A DNA stretch of 64,000 bases, taken from the NCBI GenBank assembly GCA_028671895.1, contig JAPMAC010000231.1, positions 11,000,001 through 11,064,000 on the forward strand, read 5' to 3'. This DNA is from Oenanthe sinensis. Taxonomy: Eukaryota; Streptophyta; Magnoliopsida; Apiales; Apiaceae. Positions 38,487 to 50,500 of the stretch are shown one piece after another. Each line of letters begins with the position of its first letter. The stretch's first letter is position 1. The position numbers were made by a program, and so were the translations under genes. The notes under the pieces were generated by a model, which worked only from the letters and a program-made list of their open reading frames with translations, was not told the origin of the DNA and did no database searches.

Positions 38487-39110
38487 CAAATCCTACCCTT
38501 TTTCTTAAACCACAAAAATCTCCACCACTAACCCAAAATCATTCCCTCTCAACACCTTCCAGGGTTTCCAAACTCTCGAAACCCCAGAAAACAATAAATT
38601 CACCAATAACCCCTTATCTCAACATCTCTCTAACCATAAATCCCAACCCACATTGCCAATTCAACAACTCTCTCTCCCCTCTCTCCCTCTCTCCCTCCCT
38701 CTCTCTCTCTCTCTCCCCCACTCCAATTTCTCACCTCAAATCTTGCAAAAAGAAACAATCAAACACAACAATTAAAACTAAATCTCAAAAACATTAAACT
38801 TAAATCATTCCAATTACAATTCTTAGCTAATAACAACACAAATCTACTACCTTAAAACCAACAAAACACACACACACACACACTACTATATAAATACATA
38901 AAAAAAGGTAAATTCATATATATACATACACATATAAATGCAAGATTTGTTAAAGATGGAGGGTAGAGACTTACAAGTTGTAGATAATGTGTTCAACATC
39001 TACCTATCTATCTGATTCATCAAATCTCAGATCTCTGTAGCTATACATACATACATGTGTATCTATTATAAAGGGACAGGACAGGACAGGAGAGGAGAAA
39101 TTTAAATAAT
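38487..39110 (-). promoter_or_regulatory. 5' UTR and proximal promoter of the ankyrin gene
   Basis: Contains a long pyrimidine tract on the plus strand (CTCTCTCC repeats, 38669-38717), a CA microsatellite near 38866-38882, and GGACA repeats near 39075-39095. On the minus strand a donor-like CTTGTAAGT near 38980 and acceptor-like GGGTAG near 38497 suggest a 5'-UTR intron. Not proven. Confidence 0.4.
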
Positions 39111-39427
39111 AAAAGATAGTAAATAAATAATTTTTATAATTGCAGTATAATTATTTATTATAAAGGTAACTTTACTTTGCCCTTTGATTTTAAAATATTT
39201 ACGAGACTGCCATTCTGTCACTCGCTAAGTAGTACTGTACTGTACGTAGTGTCTGGCGCTGATGCTGACACAGCGTGGCAAACAAATGTCATGTGATGCC
39301 ACAACACAAACACAGTACTTTTACTTTACTTTATTTTTTCTTAAATATAAAATTGCGATTTTAAGTAATTTATTATATTGTTCTGTTGTAATTTAATGGT
39401 TTTGTATAAAAAAAAATAGGGTTATAT

Positions 39428-39656
39428 CGTGGCCGTTTGGGGTTCCTTAAACTTAAAATAAGTAACTTATTTTATTTTCATTTTTTACATATTTTCATTT
39501 TTTTTTAAAGATAAATATTTATTTTAGAATTTTAAAACCAAATATTATTTTTAAAATAAAAAATAAGTTACTTATTTTCAGAAAATGTACATACATCCCT
39601 ACTTTTTTCCGAAAATAAGGGTTTATTTCCGGAAATAAGCGGTAGCCAAACAACCC
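39428..39656. mobile_element. Possible MITE
   Basis: Ends GGCCGTTTGGGGTT and GCCAAACAACCCC are imperfect inverted repeats. Inside them lie AATAAGTAACTTATTTT and AAAATAAGTTACTTATTTT, so most of the element can fold back. No target duplication could be fixed. Confidence 0.45.
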
Positions 39657-40187
39657 CATCATTTACTTTGTGACCTTTTTAAGTTAGGAAAAATATAAAT
39701 ATATAATAAATATAATTCATTATTTGTGTGAATATGTTTATCTTATAATTATTAGTTACGTTCATTTGTTTATTTTAAATTAATATTTTCAATACATATT
39801 TTTGATATCAACATAGCAGTAACAATATATCTTTTACTTTAATAAATTAATAAAATTTATCGGTCTCGACATTATTAGTTTATAGAGGTTTTATTGTAAT
39901 TTATTTGTCAAATGAGTAACATTAATTTATAACAAATGTCTTAAAATAGGGATGCTGATATTTGACCACTAAAAATAGGTACGTACTTTTTTGTAATTAA
40001 ATTTTAAATTATTTGTAGTTTAAATTTGAAATATAAGATGTAATTATTTACTGTATGAGTAGTTAACATTTTGTATCCTTTCTTTTCGTGATATCTTTTA
40101 TTTTTTATTCTCATTTTGTTTTATAGTTTCTATTAACATTATCTAATATTAAAGTGAATGTTAAAAAAATTTAAAAGATATTATGAC

Positions 40188-40312
40188 CTGTTTGGGAACT
40201 TCGATTTCATTTGAAAATCTGGATTTGATGAAATAATATGTTTGGATAATTAAAGAATTTGAATTTCTATTTGAATTTCATCATTTGAAATGAAATTCAT
40301 ATTGTCAAACAC
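40188..40312. mobile_element. Possible short MITE
   Basis: CCTGTTTGGGAACTTCGATTTC at the left and GAAATTCATATTGTCAAACA at the right are imperfect inverted repeats around AT-rich sequence. About 125 bp; target duplication not clear. Confidence 0.4.
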
Positions 40313-40527
40313 AATCTTAGTGCGTAACAATTTAAGACTTCATTATTGACTGAATGACATATATAATCTCATTGTGTTGGTGTGTATCATATCTTTATAA
40401 AATGAAGAACTCTAAAGTAATTTTTAAGTATAATAGGTTTAAATTGTTATGATATTTTGGTTACGGTTTGGTTTTTAAAATTTTACAAACCGAATATAAA
40501 CGAATCGAATCGACCTGTTAAATTATT

Positions 40528-40550
40528 ATATATATATATATATATATAAT
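40528..40550. repeat. TA microsatellite
   Basis: Run of about eleven TA units in AT-rich intergenic DNA. The rest of 39110-40760 shows no gene. Confidence 0.85.
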
Positions 40551-40764
40551 TATTTTATATAAATTATTTTTTAATATAAATATTTATAATTAAGTATATA
40601 CTATAAATAATTAAATATGCAAGTAACATGACAGCAGCGGGCAGCGTGGTATTATTTTGGGTTAACCCAATTAAACTGCAACACATTAACGTCTAACAAG
40701 TAACAAGTAACGCCCCAATTGTATCAGACTATTAGAGTATTAGTTATGAATTAGGTTAAAGTTT

Positions 40765-42014
40765 TGTTAGGAATTTAGAGACCCAGAAGTTACAGAGGGG
40801 GGGGGGGTGAATGTATACTTCAAAATTTTCTTGATTAGAAAATGAACTTGTTCGAAGCTTGAAGAACTGATGGAATTACGATAGTGTTTATCAAGACATA
40901 TAACAGTAAATAATATAGACACAGATGTAACTTTCAATCTAATTTGTATTAGAATGAAATTTGCTACAATCTGAAATTCAGTTTGAATTTCAGCTTCTTG
41001 TTCTGGGATTCTTACAATTGTAAAAATGCTCAAGACACTATCAAATGTGGCTGTGCATAAAGTATATAGACAACATGTCCTGTGCACATACTCACATGAG
41101 ACAGTTTTAGCTAAAACTAGAAATAGACAGAGACTGCTTTACATTTGACTAATGACTATTTCTAGCTAACACTGCTGTGACAGTCTGCTCCATCCTGCCT
41201 TATCTCGTCTGTCACTTTTCTTGACTTATCTTCCCAGCTGCATTGTAGACTTGTCTCTATCTGTGCAGGTTTAACTTATCCTGCATAAACAGAGCTGCAA
41301 CATAATCTGTCTTGTTCTGCAATTCTTCCTTGAAACTAGCTTCTTTTTGCAGTCGAGTACTCTTCTTGAAATTGATTCGATAAGTCAAGGAGATTGACTT
41401 CTCGAACAGCTGTGACTTCTCGATTGGTCCTGAATACTTGATTTCTCGAATGACTAGACTTCTCGATCGCATACTCAGCTTGATAACTTCTCGATCAGAC
41501 TAGACTTCTCGAATACATGTTTGACATTGACTTCTCGAATGACTCAGCCTTATTACTTCTCGAATGCTCCATTTGCTAGCTTCTCGAATTGTTTGTTTTC
41601 ACTTCTCGAATGACTCATAATTTACACTTCTCGATTGGCTTCAATACTTGACTTGTCGAATGACTGACTTCTCGATCGAGTACTGAGCAGATAAAAGTTT
41701 TGAGACTTCTCGAAATGTTTCCATAGTTCTGACTTCTCGAATAGATGACTTCTCGACCAAGTAATTTGCCTTAGTAGAATTCTCAAATAACTTCTCTTAT
41801 TTCTTCACAGTCTTCTTTGTCTGGTTGCATGATTCAACTTGAATCTTCTAACTGACTTTATTTCTGACTTAATTTACAATTTGAAGGTAAATAGAGAAAA
41901 CTTCTATTTGCAAATTACACATGAATAACTAAGTCACTAGTCTATTACAGAAGTACAAACTGAGTTACAGCAAGACAGATAATTAAATAGGCTAGGCTTG
42001 ATTTAAGTCCAACA
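40765..42014 (-). repeat. 3' LTR of the young copia element
   Basis: Plus strand begins TGTTAGGAATTTAG and ends TTTAAGTCCAACA. 1,250 bp; the 6-bp excess over the other LTR is in the G run near 40797. A possible TATA box (CTATATAC on the minus strand, near 41062-41070) lies downstream of the dyad array in element sense. Open stretches such as 40767-41087 occur in both LTR copies and are not genes. Confidence 0.95.
41363..41755 (-). promoter_or_regulatory. Array of TTCnnGAA dyads in the LTR
   Basis: Nine exact TTCTCGAA plus one TTCTTGAA, and about seven near-matches (TTCTCGAT, TTGTCGAA, TTCTCGAC), within ~395 bp, often in the context ACTTCTCGAATGACT. TTCnnGAA is the core dyad of heat-shock elements. 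Most sites have only two clear pentamers, so strong HSF binding is not assured. The array is repeated in the 5' LTR (about 53929-54318). Confidence 0.6.
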
Positions 42015-42030
42015 ATCTCCCCCAATTTGG
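42015..42030 (-). other. Polypurine tract of the young copia element
   Basis: CCAAATTGGGGGAGAT on the minus strand, abutting the 3' LTR (TGTTGGAC). The tract next to the old LTR at 6474 is nearly the same. Confidence 0.85.
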
Positions 42031-42071
42031 AAAATGATGAATTTTCACAAATTAAAAGCAAGATATCAAGC

Positions 42072-45000
42072 CTACCTATATTGTTGTTGTTGATGAGCTG
42101 CCTGATCATATTTTTCTTTTCTTTCCTTTTCTTCCCTGGCCTTGTTTTCTTCAATTGCATGCAGTATCATTTGCCTGGCCATGATTTCCTCAATCAAAAT
42201 TGCATCTTTCAGTATGTCTGCAGCAATCTGTAGAGTGAGCATTGGATAGTCTTGAACAAACTTGAGTCTAATTTTGACAGTGATTCCACCTTTCAGTTTG
42301 AATTCAACTCTGTCAGGATCTTTGAACACTCTACTTTTACCCTGTCTTCTCAATTCTTCAGACAACTTCTCTACTCTATCCTCCTCCTTCCTTTTCTTCT
42401 CAGTCATCCCCTCCATGTACCTTACCTTGTCAACCTTTTTCTGATACTTCTTTTCCAAGTACTGAGCCATTTCCACCATTCTCAGCTTGTTAATCATGCA
42501 TTTCTTGTCAAACAGGCTAATCACTCTCCTAATGTCATGTGTGGTAGCATCACTGTTGTCATGATGAAATCCTCTTTCTTCTCCATCAACATTAGTAACA
42601 AACATCCTTTTGTCTCTGACTTCTACCTTGACAATTCTGTTAGCCTTCCACAGTTTGATCCTCACCTTGTCAGTTTCAATAATTTCTTGAATAGGTTTAA
42701 TAGGTAGACCTTTATCAGGAACAATGAGTTGTTTTCTCCACTTAGGATATCTTACTAGCAAAGAGCTAGTAGAGTTCTTGAATTTAGTTGTTGTGGCAGT
42801 GTTGACTTTGAGATGTTGGCTTGGCTTCAGTTTCCTTGACTGTTCCTTTTTAATTTCCCTCCTTATCACTCCATGTGCAGTAACTTTCATGAACATCCTT
42901 CTTGGAGATTTGGTTTTGATGGCTGTTACAGTTTCAGAAACTGTTGACATCACACTATTACCCTGAGATTTGGTAGGTGAACTAGAGTGAGTGCCAGCAG
43001 CTTGCTGCTTAGAGGGATTTCTTCTTTGATATTGTTTATTTTTCTCAGAGTTGTCTCTTTTCTTCTTGTCTTCATCCTTCTTCTTCTTGTCTTCTTTCTT
43101 TCCCTCCTTATCACTCCTGGATTCAGGCTTTTTATCCTTCTTGTCCTGATCTTCATTGTCATCATCTTTCTTTTTGTTCTTCAATTCTTCTCTTGCAAAT
43201 TCAGAGATTTGTCCAGAGATAAACTTTTTCATTTTCTCTATAATTTCATTGTCCTCCATCTGCTTCACCTTCTTCTTTTCAATCAACTCAATTAGGTTAA
43301 TAATTTGACTTCTGTTACCTGAATTGAGATGTTGAGGGATCCTGAAATGAGCAAGTTTTTCTTCTCTAGCCATATACATCACACTATCTGGACTACAGTA
43401 GGATTCAGGTAGAGCATGAGGTAGGAGATGCCCCAATATTTTATTCTTCAATTCTTCATCTTCCTGGGTTACCAACTCCACTGCCTTGTACAGACATTCC
43501 AGTTCAGTATATGAGAGCCTTTGGAATAGAGTAACTGAGACTTTAAAGTAACCAGACTCCATTTGAATGAGTGGCTCTTTGAACATTTGTCCATTCTGTT
43601 CAAACTTAACTTCCCTCACTGCAACAATAGCATTGTCAAGCATCTTCTTATACTTCCAATGATTTCCCTTGACTTGCTGTTTGATATGATGTAGAAGTTC
43701 AAGAAAATCCTTGTCAGAGTTGGGCTTTAAAATTTCACTCCTGAGCTTTCTCATAACTGCCTTTTGCCTTTCAGCCTCTATCTCTTCTCTCCTTTCCTTC
43801 TCCCCCTTAGGGTTGATATCTTGTCTTTGGAGAAAGGAAGAATGACTTGGCTTAATTTGAGTCCAGCTCTGAGTTGGCAAAGGTGCTGGAGGAGCCTGAC
43901 TAGTTGTGCCTAGGTTGGAAATGAGTGATTGTAGAGAGGTGAGTTGTGCTGAAATGCTGGCAAGTGAAGTCCCTTGATTTGCAGAAGTAGAGACAAACTC
44001 ATTTTTCAAGCTATGAACATCTGAGACAACTTGAGAAACTGTGGATGTGAGAGAATCCATTCTAGCATTTAAAGTATCAATGGTGGAGGCCTTTGCAGCT
44101 TCATCTGTGGCCTTAGACTGATAGAACAGATCCACTTGAAATGGAGACAAGTTGTGAATTGGCACATCCTCAGGCAGCCTGTCTGCATGCCTGTTTTTGT
44201 ACAAAACCTCAACCATATTGTTGATTCCCCTTTGATTTTCCATAATAGCTGAGTTACTTTGGACCATTTCTGTGAACACCTTCTCCATGGAATCTATCTT
44301 GGAATGGAGAATCGAGGACTTTCCTGAATCTCCTCTTGATGTGTTTCCATAGAGACCTCCAGGCTTCATTTTGTCTTCCATGGCTTTCAAAGTAGTTTCT
44401 ACCTTGGCTCTGTGATCATATATCTCAGATTGCACACCTTTGGCAAGGTAGTGGTTTGACTGAAGTTGAACCTTAGCAGCTTCATGAATTGCATCATACA
44501 GAGCACTTGGTGTAAATATCTTCTCACATGATCCAAGTGAAGTAAGATACTTCTGTCTGGTCCATTCCAATACTTTCTTCATGCTAACTTCAGAACTACC
44601 ATCCAGCCAGGCATCTACATTGACTTCTCCATCTTCAGCCAAGTTTGCATTTTTCTCCTTTAATTCCTCCTGGTCTTTGGCATACTCTAGTAGAATTGCG
44701 GCATAGTCCTTATTAGGCAAATGATAGGTGAGTAGCTGCTGTGCAATATGATAAAATCCTTCCAATTGATCTCCATATAGTTCTTTAAGTTTCTCATCAG
44801 TAATGGACCCACCAAGAGATGATGGTCCTGGTTCCCTGTCTTGTTGCACAGGTTCCAGCCATTGTGACAGAGAGTGAGAGCTAGGGCCACTTGTGACAGT
44901 AGTCCCCTCAGCATCTATTTCCTCATCCAATTTCTCAGATGATTCATTAGACACTGGATGGATAGGTGAATTCTCCTGAGGAGACAGTCTTTGAATGACT

Positions 45001-46718
45001 GGGGAGTGTCCGGGGGATGCCATTTGCATGGTGTGGAGGTCCCCTAGATTACCCAATGTCTGTGAAGACACTTGGCTGTGATATGCCTGAGCCCCCACAG
45101 AGTTTGAAGTAAAAACTTCTGGAACCTCTGTGGTGTTGATGGTGTCATCAGGATATGCCTCAGCATGCATTCCCTCACCATCTAAAGGAGTAGTGAACAA
45201 GGTGTCATGCACCAAGTCACTTGAATGGGGCTCACCAGGGAAACATGAATCCTGATGATCAACAACTTCATGTGTTTGGCTGGACACATTTGGTTGAGAT
45301 GAAATTTGAAAGATAGCAGGGAGAGTGTGAGTAGCACTGAGTATTGGCAACTCCCCCTGAGAAGATGGGGAAGTTTCAAGAGAAGATCCTACTGGTACAC
45401 AGTGTGTCTCTTTTTCAACTAAAACTTCTTCATTGACAGGAGTGAATTCCTGCAATGGTGCAGACTCTGTACAGGGTGGAGTGGGCTGACTCCCAATTTC
45501 AATAGATGCACCTTGTTGAGAAAGTGCACCTAGAAGTAGGTTTAATCCCTTGTTTATCCCTACATCCTGTTGAGAGGATGTAGAGTGGTCTGTTGTGGCC
45601 TTTTTGATTTTCTTTCTCCTGGTTAAAGGTTCCACAGGTGACTCATCTGAAATGTCATCACTTTCTACAACAGTTTCTAATGTTCTTTTCTTAACAGCTT
45701 TCTCCTTCTTCTTCTTCTTTGCAACTACACCCTGTTGAGAGGATGTAGAGGTTGGTTTGCTAACATCTAGGGATTTCAAAGAAGGGCTAGCAGTTGGGTT
45801 AGAGGTCCTTAGGTTAGGTGCATTTGGTTCTTCTGCAACCTTAGGACCCCCTACTGCATCAAGGGAACCATATTTAGGCTACTCAAGTGGGTATCCCTTA
45901 AATACACTCAACATGTGAGATGTAGTTTGAAGGGGTACATTCACTGAGTTTCTCCTATCCAATGTAGCAAAAATAATTTTTGACATGGATTTGGAATAGC
46001 TAATTCTCTGTTTGTTCATCCCAGGCAATTCAATTAAACTAGCATACTTATTGTTGAGAATTAATTGAATGAAGCGAGGGAAGAAAATCTCATTACCTTT
46101 TCTGGGAATCCTGGTTATGAGCTCCCCAAGAACTAGCTTTCCAACATTTAGCCTTAGGTTGTAGGCCAATGAGTAGACCAGCTTCATGGCAATGAGGCTT
46201 ACTTGGTCAAATCCTGTCTTCCTGCAGGTGAATACTCTCAAGATAGTGTCGAACATGAAAGACCACTCCTTCCTCATAAACTTCTTGTTTATCTTCCCAA
46301 GTTTGAACTTCTTACTTTCTTGGTTCACAGTGTCAGAATACCTAATAATCTCCAGGAAGTCTAGAAGATCATCTTCAGTTGGTTCCTCATTAAACTCTTC
46401 AGTTGAAATTTTCAAGCTTTTGTTCACATCATTTTCATCAAAACTAATGTCCTTTCCTTGGATTTTGCAAGTAACAACCACTTTCGAGCTCCCATTCTCC
46501 AAGGCTATGTTTTCCCAATCTGCAGTTGCCCAAAACTGCTCAAGAATGTCCAGGTATAGAGTGGGGTTTTCCAATAGAGCTTCTTTTAGGTAGGAATCGA
46601 TGAGAAACCTAGTGAAACATTTGTACTGGGGTTTAACATCTGCATCTCTGGATATCGCTAAAAAATTGGTTTCTGGAATGACAAAAACTTCGGTTGAAAC
46701 TGAGCTTGAGGACGCCAT
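42072..46718 (-). CDS. Large 3' ORF of the young copia element (1,548 codons, one internal TAG)
   Basis: One minus-strand frame from ATG 46718 to stop 42072, interrupted only by TAG at 45879-45881 (after 279 codons). Residues 1-279: a compact domain with NPTLYLDILEQFWATADWEN, INKKFMRKEWSFMFDTILRV and IFFPRFIQLILNNKYAS. From memory, this kind of domain appears in predicted proteins of asterid retroelements (family recall, not a search). The middle part is rich in Ser, Gln and Pro with repeated TSSQQ words. It is followed by coiled-coil-like helices, a Lys/Asp/Glu-rich stretch (KKDDDNEDQDKKDKKPESRS), a basic segment, and a C-terminal part with two long helices. No signal peptide, membrane segment or zinc site, so an envelope role is not supported. 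Function unknown. A CT-rich leader lies directly upstream of the ATG. Confidence 0.85.
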
Positions 46719-47543
46719 TGAATTAGTGTATAGAAATAGAGAAAGGAAGAAGCGAAGGTTTTAGAGAGAAAGAGAGAAAGTAAGAGTTAAAGATGAACAG
46801 TTGGAATGCAGGGATTTCTTTGAGTTTGTAGTTAAGCGTAGAAAAGAAATGTTAGATCTACTTTGCTATTTAAATGACACAGACAACTCGACTAGAATAA
46901 TAATCGATTTTAGTGATCGAGAACCCTAAAGCTGTTTTAGTAGAGAACTGGCAGAATTCAATCGAGAACTCTTAATAAAGCTTGTTCGAGAACTCACAAA
47001 ATGAACGATTCGAGAACTCACGATATGAATTATTCGAGAACTCACAGAATGAACGATTCGAGAACTCACGGAATTGAATGATTCGAGAACTCATAATATG
47101 AATTATTTCAAGAACTCACAGAATTGAACTATTCGAGAAGTCAGAAAGGATGGCAAACTTAACTACAAGCTCCAGTTTTTTAAGAAATTATTTTACCTTC
47201 ACTTGAAAGTAAAATAACAATTTACAATCATTATTTCTTGGACAAATAAAATTTATTTATTCATCTTGAAGTAAGAGATGTGATTGATTAATGTTCCTGA
47301 AACTTTTAATTGGCACACTTGTTATTTAATAATGCACAAGTATAACTATTTGATTCAGGTTTTCTCAGAACAAAGAAATAGTTCCAAGTTAGTTTTTAAA
47401 ACATTTGTTTACTCATATGTACAACAATATAACTGATATATTTAAAAATATACACCAGTTTTGTTTCACTTAGATAGATCATTTAGGTTCATGTCTGTGA
47501 AACAATTGTTGCAACAGTTGGAGAGATATATTTATTGGGCCAC
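46719..47543 (-). promoter_or_regulatory. Spacer between pol and 3' ORF with dyad repeats: possible internal promoter
   Basis: In minus-strand order: pol stop; an AT-rich stretch; six TTCGAGAA and one TTCAAGAA within 46985-47145, spaced about 23-26 bp apart in the theme ATTCGAGAACTCA (two ATCGAGAA variants at about 46915-46965); a TATA-like CATTTAAATAGC near 46866-46877; a pyrimidine-rich leader (TTTCTCTCTTTCTCTCT, near 46770); then ATG at 46718 in a good context (TTCAATGGCG). The repeat word is the reverse complement of the LTR array's TTCTCGAAT. Promoter activity is inferred. Confidence 0.5.
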
Positions 47544-50500
47544 TTATCCTGAAGAATTTAGCATTCCTATTTCACTAACCAACCTGTTAAAGGTGGCTTC
47601 ATCAAGTGGTTTGGTAAATATATCAGCCAACTGTTTTTGTGTAGGAATATAGAACAATTTAATTACTCTATTTTCTGCATGTTCCCTTATGAAATGGTAC
47701 CTTACATCAATATGCTTTGTCTTGGAATGGTTGACTGGATTTGCAACAATTGATATGGCACTAGTGTTGTCACACATGATAAGAATTCCTTCCAACACCA
47801 GTCCATAGTCCCTTAATTGATTCCTGATCCAAAGCACTTGAGCACAGCAACTTCCAGCAGCAATATATTCAGCCTCAGCTGTGGAAGCAGAGACTGATTG
47901 TTGCTTCTTACTAAACCAAGACACCAATCTCTGTCCAAGAAATTGACAGCTTCCTGAGGTGCTCTTTCTATCCACTCTGCACCCAGCAAAATCAGCATCT
48001 GAATATCCAACTAAGTTGAATCCTGTTTCTTTAGGGTACCATAACCCCATGAATGATGTTCCTTTTAGATACCTCAGAATTCTTTTGACAGCAATGAGAT
48101 GAGATTCTTTGGGATTTGCCTGAAACCTTGCACATAGACATGTAGAAAACATTATGTCAGGTCTACTAGCTGTGAGATAGAGGAGAGATCCAATCATTCC
48201 TCTATAGGTCTTCATGTCTACACTTTTTCCTTTCTTATCTTCATCAAGTTTTGTAGCTGTAGACATTGGAGTCTTGGCAGTAGAACAGTCTTGCATGTCA
48301 AACCTTTTGAGTAAGTCATTGATGTACTTTGTTTGACTTATGAAAATGCCATCATCCCTTTGACTTATTTGAAGACCTAAAAAATAATTGAGCTCTCCCA
48401 TCATGCTCATCTCATACTCACTTTGCATTAGCTTAGAGAACCTTTGACACAATTTTTTATTTGTAGACCCAAAAATGATATCATCTGCATAGATTTGAAC
48501 AAGTATGATATCCTCACCATGCTTTTTGTAGAAAAGAGTTTTGTCAATAGTTCCTCTAGTAAAATAATTTTCTAGAAGAAATTTTGACAAGGTGTCATAC
48601 CATGCTCTAGGGGCTTGTTTGAGTCCATACAATGCTTTAATGAGTCTGTAAACAAAGTCTGGAAAATTTGGATCTTCAAAGCCAGGAGGTTGTTGCACAT
48701 AAACTTCCTCTTCTAATTTACCATTGAGAAATGCACTTTTCACATCCATTTGATATACCTTAAAATTTGAGTGTGCTGCAAAGGCTAGAAAAATTCTAAT
48801 TGCTTCCAATCTTGCAACAGGAGCAAAAGTCTCATCATAGTCAATGCCTTCTTCCTGGGAATAGCCTTTTGCAACCAGCCTTGCTTTGTTTCTTATTACT
48901 ATTCCATGTTCATCCATTTTGTTCCTGTAGACCCACTTAGTGCCAATTACTGACCTGTCCTTTGGAGGTGGCACTAGTTCCCAAACATTGTTTCTCACAA
49001 ATTGATTCAATTCCTCTTGCATGGAAATTATCCAGTCTGGATCCAACATGGCTTCTTCAATCCTTTTTGGTTCATTTTGAGACAGAAAGCAAGCAAATAG
49101 GCATTCATTCATAGTTGCTCTTCTTGTCCTTACACCTTCATCAGGATTTCCAATGATTTGATCAGCTGTGTGGGCTCTACTCTATTTAGTTTGATGAGCT
49201 CCATCTTTATCATTTGAACTTGTTTCTTCCTGATTGAAGTGATTGCCAATAGTTGCAGATCCTTGAGAGTCTCCCCCTGAGTGAATGCTAGGGTTGTGTG
49301 GAGAATTCTCAAGTTAAATATGACTGTAATCTTCATTTTCTCTTTCCACATTTGTTCCATGTGAGATGTCTACTTGTGACTCTTCATGAGTATTGATAGC
49401 ATTTTTAGTTGCAAATGTTTCAGATTCTATTTCATTTTCAAACCTCAAAGTGTCACAGTTTTCACCTTCCAAATTCATAGTAGGGAACTTGAAATCATCA
49501 AATGTCACATTTGTGCTTTCCATGATCTTTTGTTGATCAATCACATATACTCTATAGATAGTTTTGTCCAAAGAGTATCCCACAAAAATTCCTTCATAAG
49601 CCTTGGCTTCAAACTTCCCAAGGTTGTTGACATAATCTTTGAGAACAAAGCACTTGGTTCCAAATACATGCATGTATTTTACAAATGGTCTTCTATTTGT
49701 CATGATGTGATAAGGAGTCTTTCCAACTGGTTTTGTGATGAGTGTTCTGTTTTGAGTATAGCATGCAGTTCTAACAGCTTCAGCCCAAAAGCTAGTTGGT
49801 AGACTTGCTTCTACTAACATGGTTCTTGCAGCTTCAATGAGAGTCCTGTTCTTTCTCTCAACCACTCCATTTTGTTGTGGAGTTCTTGGGGCTGAAAATT
49901 GGTGAGTGATTCCTTTTTTTTTGCAGAATTCATTGAGTATAGCATTTTTGAATTCTGTACTATTATCACTCCTTATGGCAACTACTAGTGTAGGGCCTTT
50001 ATCTAATCTTCTCAAATTTTCAATGATGATCTCAGGAGCTTCATCTTTTGAGTGCAAGAATTCCACCCAAGTGTATTTTGAAAAGTCATCAACCATGACT
50101 AGAGCAAATCTTTTATTAGACATGGACATGACATTTACTGGTCCAAACAGATCCATATGAATTAATTGTAGTGGTTTGGTGATTGAAGTGAATTCCTTAC
50201 TGTTGTGACTTGATCTCTTCATTTTTCCTTTTTGACATGCCTCACATAATCCTTCTATGCAGAATTCAAGTGTGGGCAGATCCTTCACTAATTCTCTTTT
50301 GACTAAAGAATTAATGTTTTTGAGATTTAGGTGAGATAACCTCTTATGCCAAAGCATACTTTCATTTTCTGAGGCCTTTGTGTAGAAACAACAAATCTTT
50401 TCCTTGTTTGCAGAGTCCAAATCTGCTACAAACAGGCTTCCTTTTCTTACTCCTTGCAGAGCAATTTCCTTTGTCTTCCTGTGTGATATGAGACACAGTT

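Noticed and set aside
40767..41087. Minus-strand 106-codon frame in the 3' LTR, with a twin at 53333-53647
   Set aside because: Same LTR sequence in both copies, no recognised domain, likely transcribed LTR rather than protein-coding.
42252..43295. Several plus-strand open stretches (42252-42707, 42724-42966, 42987-43295)
   Set aside because: They are antisense shadows of the long minus-strand 3' ORF, caused by its Lys/Glu-rich codons reading as Phe/Leu/Ser on the other strand.
42072..46718. Calling the 3' ORF an envelope gene because of its position
   Set aside because: No signal peptide, membrane span or glycoprotein features are visible; position alone is not enough.
46985..47145. CRISPR-like regularly spaced repeats
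   Set aside because: Plant nuclear retrotransposon context; spacers are themselves near-repeats and the unit is short and degenerate.
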